From the NCBI GenBank assembly GCA_900548745.1, contig URLQ01000078.1, forward strand, positions 1-13,143: 13,143 nucleotides of DNA, read 5' to 3'. Origin of the DNA: an uncultured Prevotella sp. GTDB lineage: Bacteria > Bacteroidota > Bacteroidia > Bacteroidales > Bacteroidaceae. How positions within the stretch are numbered: the first letter of the stretch is position 1; the number at the start of each line of letters is the position of its first letter. Below, piece by piece: positions 1 through 6,298 of this stretch. The notes beneath the pieces were generated by a model. That model saw nothing but the letters and a program-made list of their open reading frames with translations, was not told the DNA's origin and made no database searches. The position numbers and the translations under genes are program-made.

Positions 1-282
1 GCAACTCCTGTCACTGAGACTACCTACACTGCCAACTACACGGCAGACAAGAATGACGTCTACAAGGTGGCTGCTGTATACAACATTGGCGAAAGCCATG
101 CCACAACAGCAAACTGGGACAGCGGAGCCGGCATCTCTGAGATGAATACAGCTGCAACAAACGCTTCTACCGAAGTCTATGACCTCTCTGGAAGAAAGGT
201 TTCAAATGAGAAACTTGCGCGTGGCGGCATATATATTATCAGAAACGGAAAGCAGACTCGCAAAGTTTATATGAAAGATTAA
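1..282 (+). CDS. C-terminal end of a secreted/surface protein with Por-type (T9SS-like) sorting tail, 5' truncated
   Basis: The reading frame is open from the first base of the window, so only the last 93 residues are visible and the start lies upstream. Residues about 8-38 (YKVAAVYNIGES in the middle) read like the end of a fibronectin type III-like or cleaved-adhesin beta domain. They are followed by a Ser/Thr/Ala-rich linker, and then a tail with VYDLSGRKV at about 59-67, GGIYIIRNG at 75-83 and a basic end (KVYMKD). This tail pattern (a V.D..GR.V strand, then GIY.I.NGK and a K/R-rich last strand) is typical of C-terminal sorting domains on Bacteroidetes exported proteins. By family knowledge the protein would be exported and then secreted or anchored at the cell surface. 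The catalytic or binding part is outside the window, so no substrate can be named. It is unrelated in function to the downstream operon and is separated from it by 438 bases. Confidence 0.75.
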   Translation, partial: ATPVTETTYTANYTADKNDVYKVAAVYNIGESHATTANWDSGAGISEMNTAATNASTEVYDLSGRKVSNEKLARGGIYIIRNGKQTRKVYMKD

Positions 283-288
283 TGTTTA

Positions 289-305
289 GCAAGTTTCCAA
301 CTTGC
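289..305 (+). other. Short hairpin just after the stop codon of the first gene
   Basis: GCAAGTT (289-295) and AACTTGC (299-305) form a perfect 7-bp stem around a 3-base loop, beginning 7 bases after the stop of the surface-protein gene. It lacks the U-rich tail of a rho-independent terminator. It could still mark the transcript end or protect the 3' end of the mRNA. It lies directly before the octamer palindrome. Confidence 0.4.
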
Positions 306-311
306 CAAACT

Positions 312-444
312 GTTGACAAGTTGACAAATTGACGAGTAGACGAGTTGACAAGGAGATTTGCCTTCCTTGATAAGGAATGTTCGCAAATCTTAAACAAGTA
401 AAGCATATTTCCTTGTTTACTTGTCTGCTCGTCTACATGTCTAC
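312..444. repeat. Large imperfect palindrome built from tandem 8-bp units
   Basis: The left arm holds five tandem octamers at 312-351 (GTTGACAA, GTTGACAA, ATTGACGA, GTAGACGA, GTTGACAA). The right arm holds four octamers of the same type on the other strand, at 413-444 (read from 444 backwards: GTAGACAT, GTAGACGA, GCAGACAA, GTAAACAA). Arms 320-355 and 409-444 align over 36 bp with several mismatches. Inside them are a second stem, AGATTTGC 354-361 with GCAAATCT 383-390, and a third, TTCCTT 363-368 with AAGGAA 372-377 around a 3-base loop. No T-run follows, so it is not a classical rho-independent terminator. It may act as a transcription barrier, a protein-binding array, or simply be a dispersed intergenic repeat. 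Confidence 0.75.
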
Positions 445-664
445 TGACACATGAGTTAAATAAAATGGAGCCATCCGAAATATTCTCCTTTATATAAAGA
501 TAATCATTGTCCAGATGAAATAGTGGATGTGGAAGTCTTTGTATCTTTTGATGACGCCCATTAAAATATACACGAAATACCTATATTTTCTCAATGAAAG
601 TAGCCCTAAGTAATATGGTCTCAACTTTTTCTATAAAACAGGAGTATAATTCGCTTTTTTTATG
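445..664. other. Non-coding spacer upstream of fprA, no gene recognised
   Basis: This AT-rich stretch has no open frame with a plausible start. One short open segment (460-563, about 33 codons) lacks an ATG and follows an in-frame stop; it resembles no family I know. No tRNA-like fold or terminator was seen. Any distal promoter or regulator site for the fprA-cyd operon would lie here, but none can be named. Confidence 0.5.
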
Positions 665-674
665 TAAGTTTGCA
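665..674 (+). promoter_or_regulatory. Possible -7 element of the fprA-cyd operon promoter
   Basis: TAAGTTTGCA matches the Bacteroidetes -7 consensus TAnnTTTG and lies 46 bases before the fprA start codon. No TTTG is found at the expected 19-21 bp upstream, so the -33 part is weak or absent and the call rests on the -7 match alone. A weak -33 box would fit a promoter that needs an activator. Confidence 0.45.
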
Positions 675-720
675 AGGTTTAATCACACCTTTGTAAAAGA
701 ACAAATTTAAATATATAATT

Positions 721-1887
721 ATGAGACACGTTACAGAAACAATTAAGTATATCGGCTGCGACGACGCTGATATCCAACTCTTTGAATCGCAGTACAATGT
801 GCCGGAAGGTATGTGCTATAACTCTTTCGTTATCCTTGATGAGAAAGTTGCCATCATGGATACTTCCGACAAACGCACGTTGGAGCAGTGGAAGAAGAAC
901 CTCACAGAGGCTCTCGGCAACCGCAAACCGGATTATCTCATCGTACAGCATCTTGAACCGGACCACGCAAGCGGCATCGGTGATGTGCTGGCTATGTATC
1001 CTGATATACAGGTTGTTTGCTCTGCAAAGGCAAAGACCATGATTCCGCTATACTTCCCTGACAGCGACCTCGCTGACCGCGTTATTGCAGTAAAGGAGGG
1101 AAATACACTGGAACTCGGAGAGCACACGCTGACATTCGTGATGGCTCCTATGGTTCACTGGCCTGAGGTTATGGTGACATACGATGCGAAAGACAAGGTA
1201 TTGTTCTCTGCCGACGGTTTCGGAAAGTTCGGTGTCATGGATGCCGATGCCGACGACTGGGCTTGCGAGGCTCGCCGCTACTACTTCAACATCTGTGGCA
1301 AATACGGCACTCCGGTCTCTACCCTTCTGAAGAAGGCTGCCAAACTGGATATCGAGCAGATACTACCTCTCCACGGTCCGTTCCTCAGTGGCGAGAAGAT
1401 GGCTGAGGCACTTCGCCTTTATGGTATATGGAGCAGCTACGGCGTTGAGTCAGAGGGCGTATTCATTGCTCACGCATCCATCCACGGCTGCACCAAGCAT
1501 GCCGCAGAGAAACTTGCAGACATCCTTCGCAAGAAAGGATGCAAGAAGGTGTCCATTACCGACCTTTGCCGCGAGGATATCCACGAGGCTGTTGAGGATG
1601 CCTTCAAGTATGGCAAGGTGGTGTTTGCCGCCTCAAGCTACGATGCAGGCTTGTTCACTCCGATGTATAACTTCCTCCATCTCCTTCAGGCAAAGACATG
1701 GCAGAAGCGTGATGCTGCTATCATAGAGAATGGCTCGTGGGCACCAAGCGCAGCAAAGGTCATGACAAAGATGCTTCTCGATATGAAGAACATCAATATC
1801 AAGGGCAACACGGTAACTCTCCGCGGCGTTATGAAGGATAGCGATATTCCTGCTCTTGAGGCTCTTGCAGATGAAATACTTGCGTAA
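721..1887 (+). CDS. fprA: Flavodiiron protein (FprA-type A flavoprotein)
   Basis: A soluble cytosolic enzyme of 388 residues that reduces O2 to water (and in some members NO to N2O) at a non-haem diiron site fed by FMN. Residues about 30-240 are a metallo-beta-lactamase-like domain with the complete ligand set: H77-x-E79-x-D81-H82 (HLEPDH), H146 (MVHWPE), D165 (SADGFG) and H218 (LPLHGP). Residues about 246-388 form a flavodoxin domain that starts with the phosphate-binding region VFIAHASIHGCTKHAAEKL. No rubredoxin or flavin-reductase extension is present, so electrons must come from a separate partner. The ATG at 721 is preceded by an A/T-rich leader with no Shine-Dalgarno, normal in this phylum. 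Its 3' end overlaps the DUF4492 gene by 17 bases, which ties it to the cytochrome bd genes. I am sure of the family; the substrate (O2 versus NO) is inferred. Confidence 0.95.
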   Translation: MRHVTETIKYIGCDDADIQLFESQYNVPEGMCYNSFVILDEKVAIMDTSDKRTLEQWKKNLTEALGNRKPDYLIVQHLEPDHASGIGDVLAMYPDIQVVCSAKAKTMIPLYFPDSDLADRVIAVKEGNTLELGEHTLTFVMAPMVHWPEVMVTYDAKDKVLFSADGFGKFGVMDADADDWACEARRYYFNICGKYGTPVSTLLKKAAKLDIEQILPLHGPFLSGEKMAEALRLYGIWSSYGVESEGVFIAHASIHGCTKHAAEKLADILRKKGCKKVSITDLCREDIHEAVEDAFKYGKVVFAASSYDAGLFTPMYNFLHLLQAKTWQKRDAAIIENGSWAPSAAKVMTKMLLDMKNINIKGNTVTLRGVMKDSDIPALEALADEILA

Positions 1888-2077
1888 GATATTCTTGTTC
1901 TATTATGAAGGTTTTAAGGGGATGACGCTTGGCAAAACGCTTTGGATTATCATCCTCATAAAGCTCTTCATAATATTTGCCGTTCTGCGTCTGTTCTTCT
2001 TTAAACCTGCACTTACAGGAACTGACGAGCAGAAAGCTGATAAAGTTAGAGAAAATCTGATAACAACGAAACCTTAA
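1871..2077 (+). CDS. DUF4492 small membrane protein of the cyd locus
   Basis: A 68-residue protein with one strongly hydrophobic segment at about residues 23-44 (LWIIILIKLFIIFAVLRLFF), a basic N-terminus (MKYLRKIF) and a polar C-terminal tail, so a single-pass inner-membrane peptide is likely. The pattern YYEGFKGMTLGKTLW followed by the membrane helix is the hallmark of DUF4492. I know that family as a small gene next to cydA in Bacteroidetes and Campylobacterota. The ATG at 1871 is chosen because conserved residues begin at once; a TTG at 1856 in the same frame would add five residues deeper into fprA. It overlaps the end of fprA by 17 bases and ends 15 bases before cydA, so all are probably co-transcribed. 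A role as an accessory or assembly subunit of the bd oxidase, by analogy with the small CydX subunit, is inference only. Confidence 0.8.
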   Translation: MKYLRKIFLFYYEGFKGMTLGKTLWIIILIKLFIIFAVLRLFFFKPALTGTDEQKADKVRENLITTKP

Positions 2078-2092
2078 AAACACTAAACGCAT

Positions 2093-3214
2093 ATGGATCT
2101 TATCAACGTAGTAGAATGGTCAAGGGCGCAGTTTGCCCTTACCGCATGTTACCATTGGTTGTTTGTGCCACTGACATTAGGCTTGGGTATTATCGTTTCC
2201 GTTATGGAGACGGTATATTACCGTACCCGCAAACAGGAGTGGCTTAATCTGACAAAGTTCTGGATGAAGCTGTTTGGCATAAACTTCGCTATCGGCGTTG
2301 CAACAGGCATTATTCTGGAGTTTGAGTTCGGTACTAACTTTTCCAACTACTCCTGGTTTGTCGGCGACATCTTCGGTGCTCCTCTTGCCATTGAGGGTAT
2401 CTTTGCCTTCTTCTGCGAGAGCACATTCTTTGCAGTAATGTTCTTCGGCTGGAAGAAGTTCTCTGCCGGCCAGCATCTTGCAGCCACATGGCTTACTGCC
2501 TTTGGCGCAAGTCTGAGCGCATGGTGGATTCTTGTTGCCAACTCATGGATGCAGTATCCTGTGGGCATGGAGTTTTCCGCCGACCAGATGCGTAACGTTA
2601 TGGTAAGCTTCCAGGACGTAGCCCTCTCACCGGTGGCAGTAAACAAGTTCTTCCATGCCGTAACCAGCGGATGGTGTCTTGCCGGTGCTTTCGTTGTCGG
2701 CATAAGCGGATGGTTCCTGATTAAGAAGCGTGATGTGGACTTTGCCGTCAAGTCAATAAAGGTTGGCGGTACAGTAGGTCTTGTTGGTATACTATTATGC
2801 ATGTACTCCGGCGACGGCAGTGCCGTTGAAGTAACCAAGGTACAACCCATGAAGCTTGCCGCCATGGAGGGTCTGTATGAGGGTCGGGAAGGTACACCGC
2901 TTGTAGGCTTTGGCGTGTTGAACCCCGACAAGCAATGGAACGACAATGAGGATGCCTTGCTGTTTGATATTTCCATACCAAAGGGACTGAGCGTTCTTGG
3001 ACGTCACGACACTGATGCCTTTATCCCCGGCATCAAGGATATCATAGAGGGAAAGGATATAGTGGACGGACGGTTGGTGAATACCGTTCCGTATGCCGAG
3101 CGTATAAAGCGCGGCAAAGCGGCACAGAAGGCTTTGGCTGCATATAATGAGGCTAAGAAGAGCGGATGCTGCCGGAATGGCAAAGGCAGAAAAGGAGCTG
3201 AAGCCAAACTATAA
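2093..3214 (+). CDS. cydA: Cytochrome bd quinol oxidase subunit I, N-terminal part (gene interrupted by a frameshift)
   Basis: Subunit I binds the three haems (b558, b595, d) and oxidises quinol at the inner membrane while reducing O2. This reading frame gives 373 residues, of which the first 357 align in pattern with CydA. The last 16 are out-of-frame readthrough. Visible key residues by comparison with E. coli CydA are H21 in ACYHWLFVPLTLG (haem b595), E101 and E109 in the IEGIFAFFCEST helix, H188 in KFFHAVTSGW (haem b558), and the Q-loop residues K254 and E259 in QPMKLAAMEG. Continuation of CydA is found in the next frame from 3165. The simplest repair is removal of one G in the GG at 3164-3165, or restoration of two lost bases, giving about 517 residues, a normal CydA length. 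As written, this fragment lacks the second haem b558 ligand and the GRQPW region, so it cannot make a working subunit alone. It lies 15 bases after the DUF4492 gene. Confidence 0.92.
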   Translation: MDLINVVEWSRAQFALTACYHWLFVPLTLGLGIIVSVMETVYYRTRKQEWLNLTKFWMKLFGINFAIGVATGIILEFEFGTNFSNYSWFVGDIFGAPLAIEGIFAFFCESTFFAVMFFGWKKFSAGQHLAATWLTAFGASLSAWWILVANSWMQYPVGMEFSADQMRNVMVSFQDVALSPVAVNKFFHAVTSGWCLAGAFVVGISGWFLIKKRDVDFAVKSIKVGGTVGLVGILLCMYSGDGSAVEVTKVQPMKLAAMEGLYEGREGTPLVGFGVLNPDKQWNDNEDALLFDISIPKGLSVLGRHDTDAFIPGIKDIIEGKDIVDGRLVNTVPYAERIKRGKAAQKALAAYNEAKKSGCCRNGKGRKGAEAKL

Positions 3215-3647
3215 ATATTTTGGCTATGGCTACTTCAATAATGTGAAGGAAGCTATTCCGAACGTACCACTGGTGTTCTATCCATTCCATATCATGGTAA
3301 CTGTCGGCGGATGGCTGCTTATATTCCTTCTCGCCGCTGTGCTTATAGCATTCAAGAAACGTGAGTGGCTGAGCATCAAGTGGAAGAACATAAGCCTCTT
3401 CCCTACCCTCGCTCTGCTCACAATCCCATTGACTTACATCTGCTCACAGTGTGGATGGATTGTTGCTGAGCTTGGTCGTCAGCCATGGGCTATACAGGAT
3501 ATAATGCCTGTACAGGCAGCTGTTTCAAGTCTGTCGGTAGGTCAGATTGTCACCACGTTTATCATCTTTGGCATCTTGTTCACGGTTCTTCTCTGCGCTG
3601 AGATAAGTATCATGGTAAGACAGATAAAGAAAGGTCCGGAAGCTTAA
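3147..3647 (+). CDS. cydA: Cytochrome bd quinol oxidase subunit I, C-terminal part (downstream of the frameshift)
   Basis: This is the second piece of cydA in the +1 frame relative to the first. CydA-like sequence begins at about 3165 (DAAGMAKAEKELKPN); the ATG at 3147 is an accident of the alternate frame, and independent translation is doubtful. It carries the Met of YPFHIMVTVGGW (codon 3294-3296), expected to be the second axial ligand of haem b558. It also has the highly conserved GWIVAELGRQPWAIQDIMP segment with the Glu near haems b595/d, and the last transmembrane helices, ending in a basic cytosolic tail. The sequence shows no other decay: there are no further stops or frameshifts. That favours either a very recent mutation or a base error in the assembly over an old pseudogene. 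cydB follows after 11 bases. Confidence 0.88.
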   Translation: MRLRRADAAGMAKAEKELKPNYKYFGYGYFNNVKEAIPNVPLVFYPFHIMVTVGGWLLIFLLAAVLIAFKKREWLSIKWKNISLFPTLALLTIPLTYICSQCGWIVAELGRQPWAIQDIMPVQAAVSSLSVGQIVTTFIIFGILFTVLLCAEISIMVRQIKKGPEA

Positions 3648-3658
3648 ATAACAGGAAA

Positions 3659-4768
3659 ATGGAAAAAATAAATATATATACTATGGATTATCAGTTTTTT
3701 CAAGAATATTGGTGGCTTCTGATTTCTGTTTTGGGAGCACTATTGGTCTTTATGCTCTTTGTGCAGGGCGGACAGTCTATGATACTGCAGATGAAGGAGA
3801 ACCAGCGCGAGGATATGATTTACAGCATTGCCCACCGCTGGGAACTTACCTTCACCGTACTTGTCACCTTTGGCGGGGCGTTCTTTGCTTCATTTCCTCT
3901 CTTCTATTCTACCTCCTTCGGAGGTGCCTACTGGATATGGATGCTTATCCTCTTCGGGTTTGTCGTACAGGCAGTAAGCTTCAAATACCGCCTTGAGGAA
4001 GGCAACATCCTTGGACGCAAGACGTATGACATATTCCTTTTCCTTAATGGCGTTCTTGCGCCGGTGCTCTTGGGCGGAGCTGTCAGCACGTTCTTCTTCG
4101 GCAGCGACTTTACTGTTGAAAAGACTAACCTCACGGATGCTTCTGCTCCTGTAATCTCGCAATGGGGAGACTGGCACGGACTTGAAGTTCTTCTGGACTG
4201 GCGTGTAGTGATATTCGGCATAATGGTTTTGTTCCTTACACGTGTGTTGGCAAACCTATGGTTCCTCAATCAGGTGAAAGACAAGCAGACTGACGAGTGG
4301 AACCGCAAGCAGCTGATGATAAATGCACCGGTCTTCGTGGTTCTCTTCCTTGCGGTTGTCGCCGTCTTGCTTACGGCAAGCGGCTATGAAACAACAGGGC
4401 TTCATGAGTTCCAGCAGGTGGACTATAAATATCTTAACAACTTCCTCTCCATACCCGTATCCCTTGTATGCTTCCTCGTGGGAACCCTCCTGGTGCTTTA
4501 TGCCATCTTTGCAGCTCTTGTAAAGAAAAGCCGCAGCGGAATATGGTTTGCAGGCATCGGTACGGTACTTGTAGTACTTTCCCTCTTCTGGGTGGCAGGC
4601 TACAACAACACTCCTTACTACCCCTCTTATGCCAATATAGAGTCATCGCTGACCATATACAACTCCTCATCATCAGAGTTTACACTAAAGACAATGAGTA
4701 TTGTCAGTCTTGCCATCCCTTTCGTGTTGGCATACATCTCATGGGTATGGTATAAGCTTACCAAGTAA
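3659..4768 (+). CDS. cydB: Cytochrome bd quinol oxidase subunit II
   Basis: The partner of CydA in the membrane oxidase; it binds no haem but is needed to assemble and stabilise the complex. The 369-residue product is mostly hydrophobic helices. It shows CydB patterns such as YWWLLISVLGALLVFMLFVQGG near the N-terminus, HRWELTFTVLVTFGGAFFASFP (about 59-80) and SFKYR at about 107-111. The Bacteroidetes form differs from E. coli in lacking the usual TDGFDMG string after the first helix, having VQGGQSM instead. The ATG at 3659 has an AGGA four bases before it. A second in-frame ATG at 3683 (MDYQFFQEYWW) matches where many homologues start and is a fair alternative. No frameshift or truncation is seen. 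The gene ends the operon; a strong terminator follows 56 bases later. Confidence 0.94.
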   Translation: MEKINIYTMDYQFFQEYWWLLISVLGALLVFMLFVQGGQSMILQMKENQREDMIYSIAHRWELTFTVLVTFGGAFFASFPLFYSTSFGGAYWIWMLILFGFVVQAVSFKYRLEEGNILGRKTYDIFLFLNGVLAPVLLGGAVSTFFFGSDFTVEKTNLTDASAPVISQWGDWHGLEVLLDWRVVIFGIMVLFLTRVLANLWFLNQVKDKQTDEWNRKQLMINAPVFVVLFLAVVAVLLTASGYETTGLHEFQQVDYKYLNNFLSIPVSLVCFLVGTLLVLYAIFAALVKKSRSGIWFAGIGTVLVVLSLFWVAGYNNTPYYPSYANIESSLTIYNSSSSEFTLKTMSIVSLAIPFVLAYISWVWYKLTK

Positions 4769-4824
4769 TGACAGGGGGCGTTATCTGTATCATCTGCTTT
4801 AGACAAAGCATATTACAATTACGG

Positions 4825-4873
4825 CAATGTCGCAAATCATATTATCATGGTTTGCGACATTGTTTATTTTTGT
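4825..4873 (+). terminator. Rho-independent terminator after cydB
   Basis: CAATGTCGCAAA (4825-4836) pairs perfectly with TTTGCGACATTG (4851-4862). The stem extends inward by four more pairs (one of them G-T) to a 6-base loop at 4841-4846, and a T-rich tract (TTTATTTTTGTG) follows directly. It should end the fprA-cydB transcript and insulate the next promoter, which begins about 45 bases further on. Confidence 0.85.
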
Positions 4874-4908
4874 GTATACAGAAGTACGATAGGAAAACTA
4901 TAGGTTTG

Positions 4909-4940
4909 TTTGGAAGTTATGCAGGAATAATGTATCTTTG
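4909..4940 (+). promoter_or_regulatory. Bacteroidetes-type promoter of the ATPase gene
   Basis: TTTG at 4909-4912 (-33 box) and TATCTTTG at 4933-4940 (-7 box) are separated by 20 bp, matching the phylum consensus TTTG-N19-21-TAnnTTTG. Transcription would start near 4947, immediately before the paired palindromic boxes. An extra TTTG at 4905-4908 overlaps the -33 region. Confidence 0.75.
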
Positions 4941-4948
4941 CAAAACGA

Positions 4949-4980
4949 TTACGCAAAATGCGTAACGCAAAGTGCGTAAT
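4949..4980. promoter_or_regulatory. Two tandem 14-bp palindromic boxes, likely operator
   Basis: ACGCAAAATGCGTA (4951-4964) is followed without a gap by ACGCAAAGTGCGTA (4965-4978), one base different. The first box is the core of a perfect 7-bp inverted repeat, TTACGCA-AAA-TGCGTAA (4949-4965). The second repeats the same dyad, ACGCA-AAG-TGCGT. The pair lies at about +2 to +33 of the predicted transcript and ends 18 bases before the ATG. This is where a dimeric repressor would block transcription, or where the mRNA could fold. The binding protein is unknown. Confidence 0.6.
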
Positions 4981-4998
4981 AATAATACATGATTGAAT

Positions 4999-6123
4999 AT
5001 GAGCAAGATAGACAACCCTTTCTTATTGTACGGATATGAAGGTCCGGAGTATTTCTGCGACAGGAAAGAGGAAACGGAAGAGATGGTTTCCTCGCTGCGC
5101 AACGGCTGTAACATTACGCTTATGAGTCCGAGAAGATACGGCAAGACAGGATTAATCCGGCACGTGTTCCACAAAATCAAGGAACAGGACCCCGATGCCG
5201 TATGCTTCTACATCGATATCTACGCCACAAACTCCCTGTACGACTTCGTGCAGACCTTCGCCAAAGCCGTTGTGGGGAAACTCGACACAGCGCTGCAAAA
5301 GGCAGAAAACATCATCACAAAGATATTCAAAAGCAGTCAGATAACCATGTCGACAGACTTTATGACCGGTCTGCCACAACTATCACTTAACTTCGCACCA
5401 CAGTACACAGAATCAACACTCAACGAGATATTCACATACATATCACAGTCGCAATGTAATTGCTACATCGCCTTCGATGAGTTCCAACAGGTGATGGAAT
5501 ACCCAGAGAAAAACGTAGAGGCGCTGCTGCGCACACATATACAGAAAATGAACAATGCCCGCTTCGTGTTCTCTGGAAGCAGATTGCATATGATAATGGA
5601 AATGTTCAACTCACCGAAGCATCCGTTCTACAGGAGCACAGAAAAGCTGAACCTCGGCACACTCGACGAAGCAATATACTACTCTTTTGCCAAAGAGAAG
5701 CTGAAGAAAAAGGATGTGTCGCTGCCATACGATGCTTTCCACGAACTATACAGCATGGTGGACGGCGTGACATGGTACATACAAGCCGTATTGAACCGCC
5801 TCTACCGCTTAACAGACAAGACGGTAACGGTAAAGGACATGAATGAAGTCATAATCAAGATAATACTCTCGGAAGAGGAAGACTACAAGCGGCTCTTCCA
5901 TCTGCTCACCGCCAACCAGGCGAACCTGCTGCTGGCAATAGCAAGAGAAGGCTCTGTGGCAGAGCCAATGTCGGGACTATTCTTGCGCAAACACCAGCTA
6001 AAGTCTACAAGCAGCGTACAGCGTGCGCTGAAATACCTTGCCGACGAAGAGTACATATATCTATCGGAGAGAGGATACATCATATACGACCGCTTCTTCG
6101 GAATATGGCTGAAAGAACTGTAA
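4999..6123 (+). CDS. STAND/archaeal-type P-loop ATPase with C-terminal winged helix
   Basis: A 374-residue ATP-binding protein of the 'archaeal ATPase' branch of the STAND/AAA+ class (COG1672-like). The N-terminal recruiting motif NPFLLYGYEGPEYFCDRKEE (6-25) precedes the P-loop SPRRYGKT (43-50). Walker B is YIAFDEFQ (156-163), with acidic D160 and E161. RFVFSGS (188-194) fits sensor 1. Residues about 300-374 look like a winged helix and end with YIIYDRFFGIWLKEL, the usual YxIxDRFFxxWL ending. The start is the ATG at 4999; a TTG at 4993 in the same frame is less likely. It is a single-gene unit between the cyd terminator and ychF, with its own promoter and operator-like repeats. No nuclease or toxin partner gene is adjacent. 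Members of this family are common as multicopy genes in Bacteroidales with unknown cellular roles. Regulation, signalling or defence are all possible, and I do not assign one. Confidence 0.85.
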   Translation: MSKIDNPFLLYGYEGPEYFCDRKEETEEMVSSLRNGCNITLMSPRRYGKTGLIRHVFHKIKEQDPDAVCFYIDIYATNSLYDFVQTFAKAVVGKLDTALQKAENIITKIFKSSQITMSTDFMTGLPQLSLNFAPQYTESTLNEIFTYISQSQCNCYIAFDEFQQVMEYPEKNVEALLRTHIQKMNNARFVFSGSRLHMIMEMFNSPKHPFYRSTEKLNLGTLDEAIYYSFAKEKLKKKDVSLPYDAFHELYSMVDGVTWYIQAVLNRLYRLTDKTVTVKDMNEVIIKIILSEEEDYKRLFHLLTANQANLLLAIAREGSVAEPMSGLFLRKHQLKSTSSVQRALKYLADEEYIYLSERGYIIYDRFFGIWLKEL

Positions 6124-6298
6124 AGCCAAGCGCCAGCCTGTCGGCAAGTTTGCTAAAAGCAGGTTAAAAACTTGCGCAACTACATTAAAATGAGTAATTT
6201 CGCAGGCTGAAACTATATGTTCGTATCTCTGCCATAATCGGAGATTGCATATTAACGATGATCTTGAAACAATAAAAGAATAATATAAACACTAAGAC

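Noticed and set aside
687..694. CACCTTTG as an alternative -7 element for fprA
   Set aside because: The first consensus base is wrong and the nearest upstream TTTG (669-672) is only 14 bp away, outside the 19-21 bp range.
2347..2976. Long open frame on the minus strand inside cydA
   Set aside because: It is the antisense shadow of a highly conserved membrane-protein gene; the composition is not that of a real protein and there are no start signals.
4768..4965. Open frame of 65 codons after cydB
   Set aside because: It runs straight through the cydB terminator and the promoter/operator of the next gene, has no RBS and resembles no family.
4999..6123. The ATPase as part of a multi-gene defence or toxin system
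   Set aside because: No effector, nuclease, toxin or second subunit lies beside it; the flanks are cydB with a terminator on one side and ychF on the other.
6144..6175. Possible terminator after the ATPase gene: GCAAGTT 6144-6150 with AACTTGC 6169-6175 and a small inner stem 6151-6161
   Set aside because: The stem is only 7 bp around a bulky interior and no T-run follows, so it cannot be called a terminator with confidence.
6224..6231. TATCTCTG as a -7 element for ychF
   Set aside because: It deviates from TAnnTTTG at a core base and has no TTTG at the right distance; the ychF promoter could not be placed.
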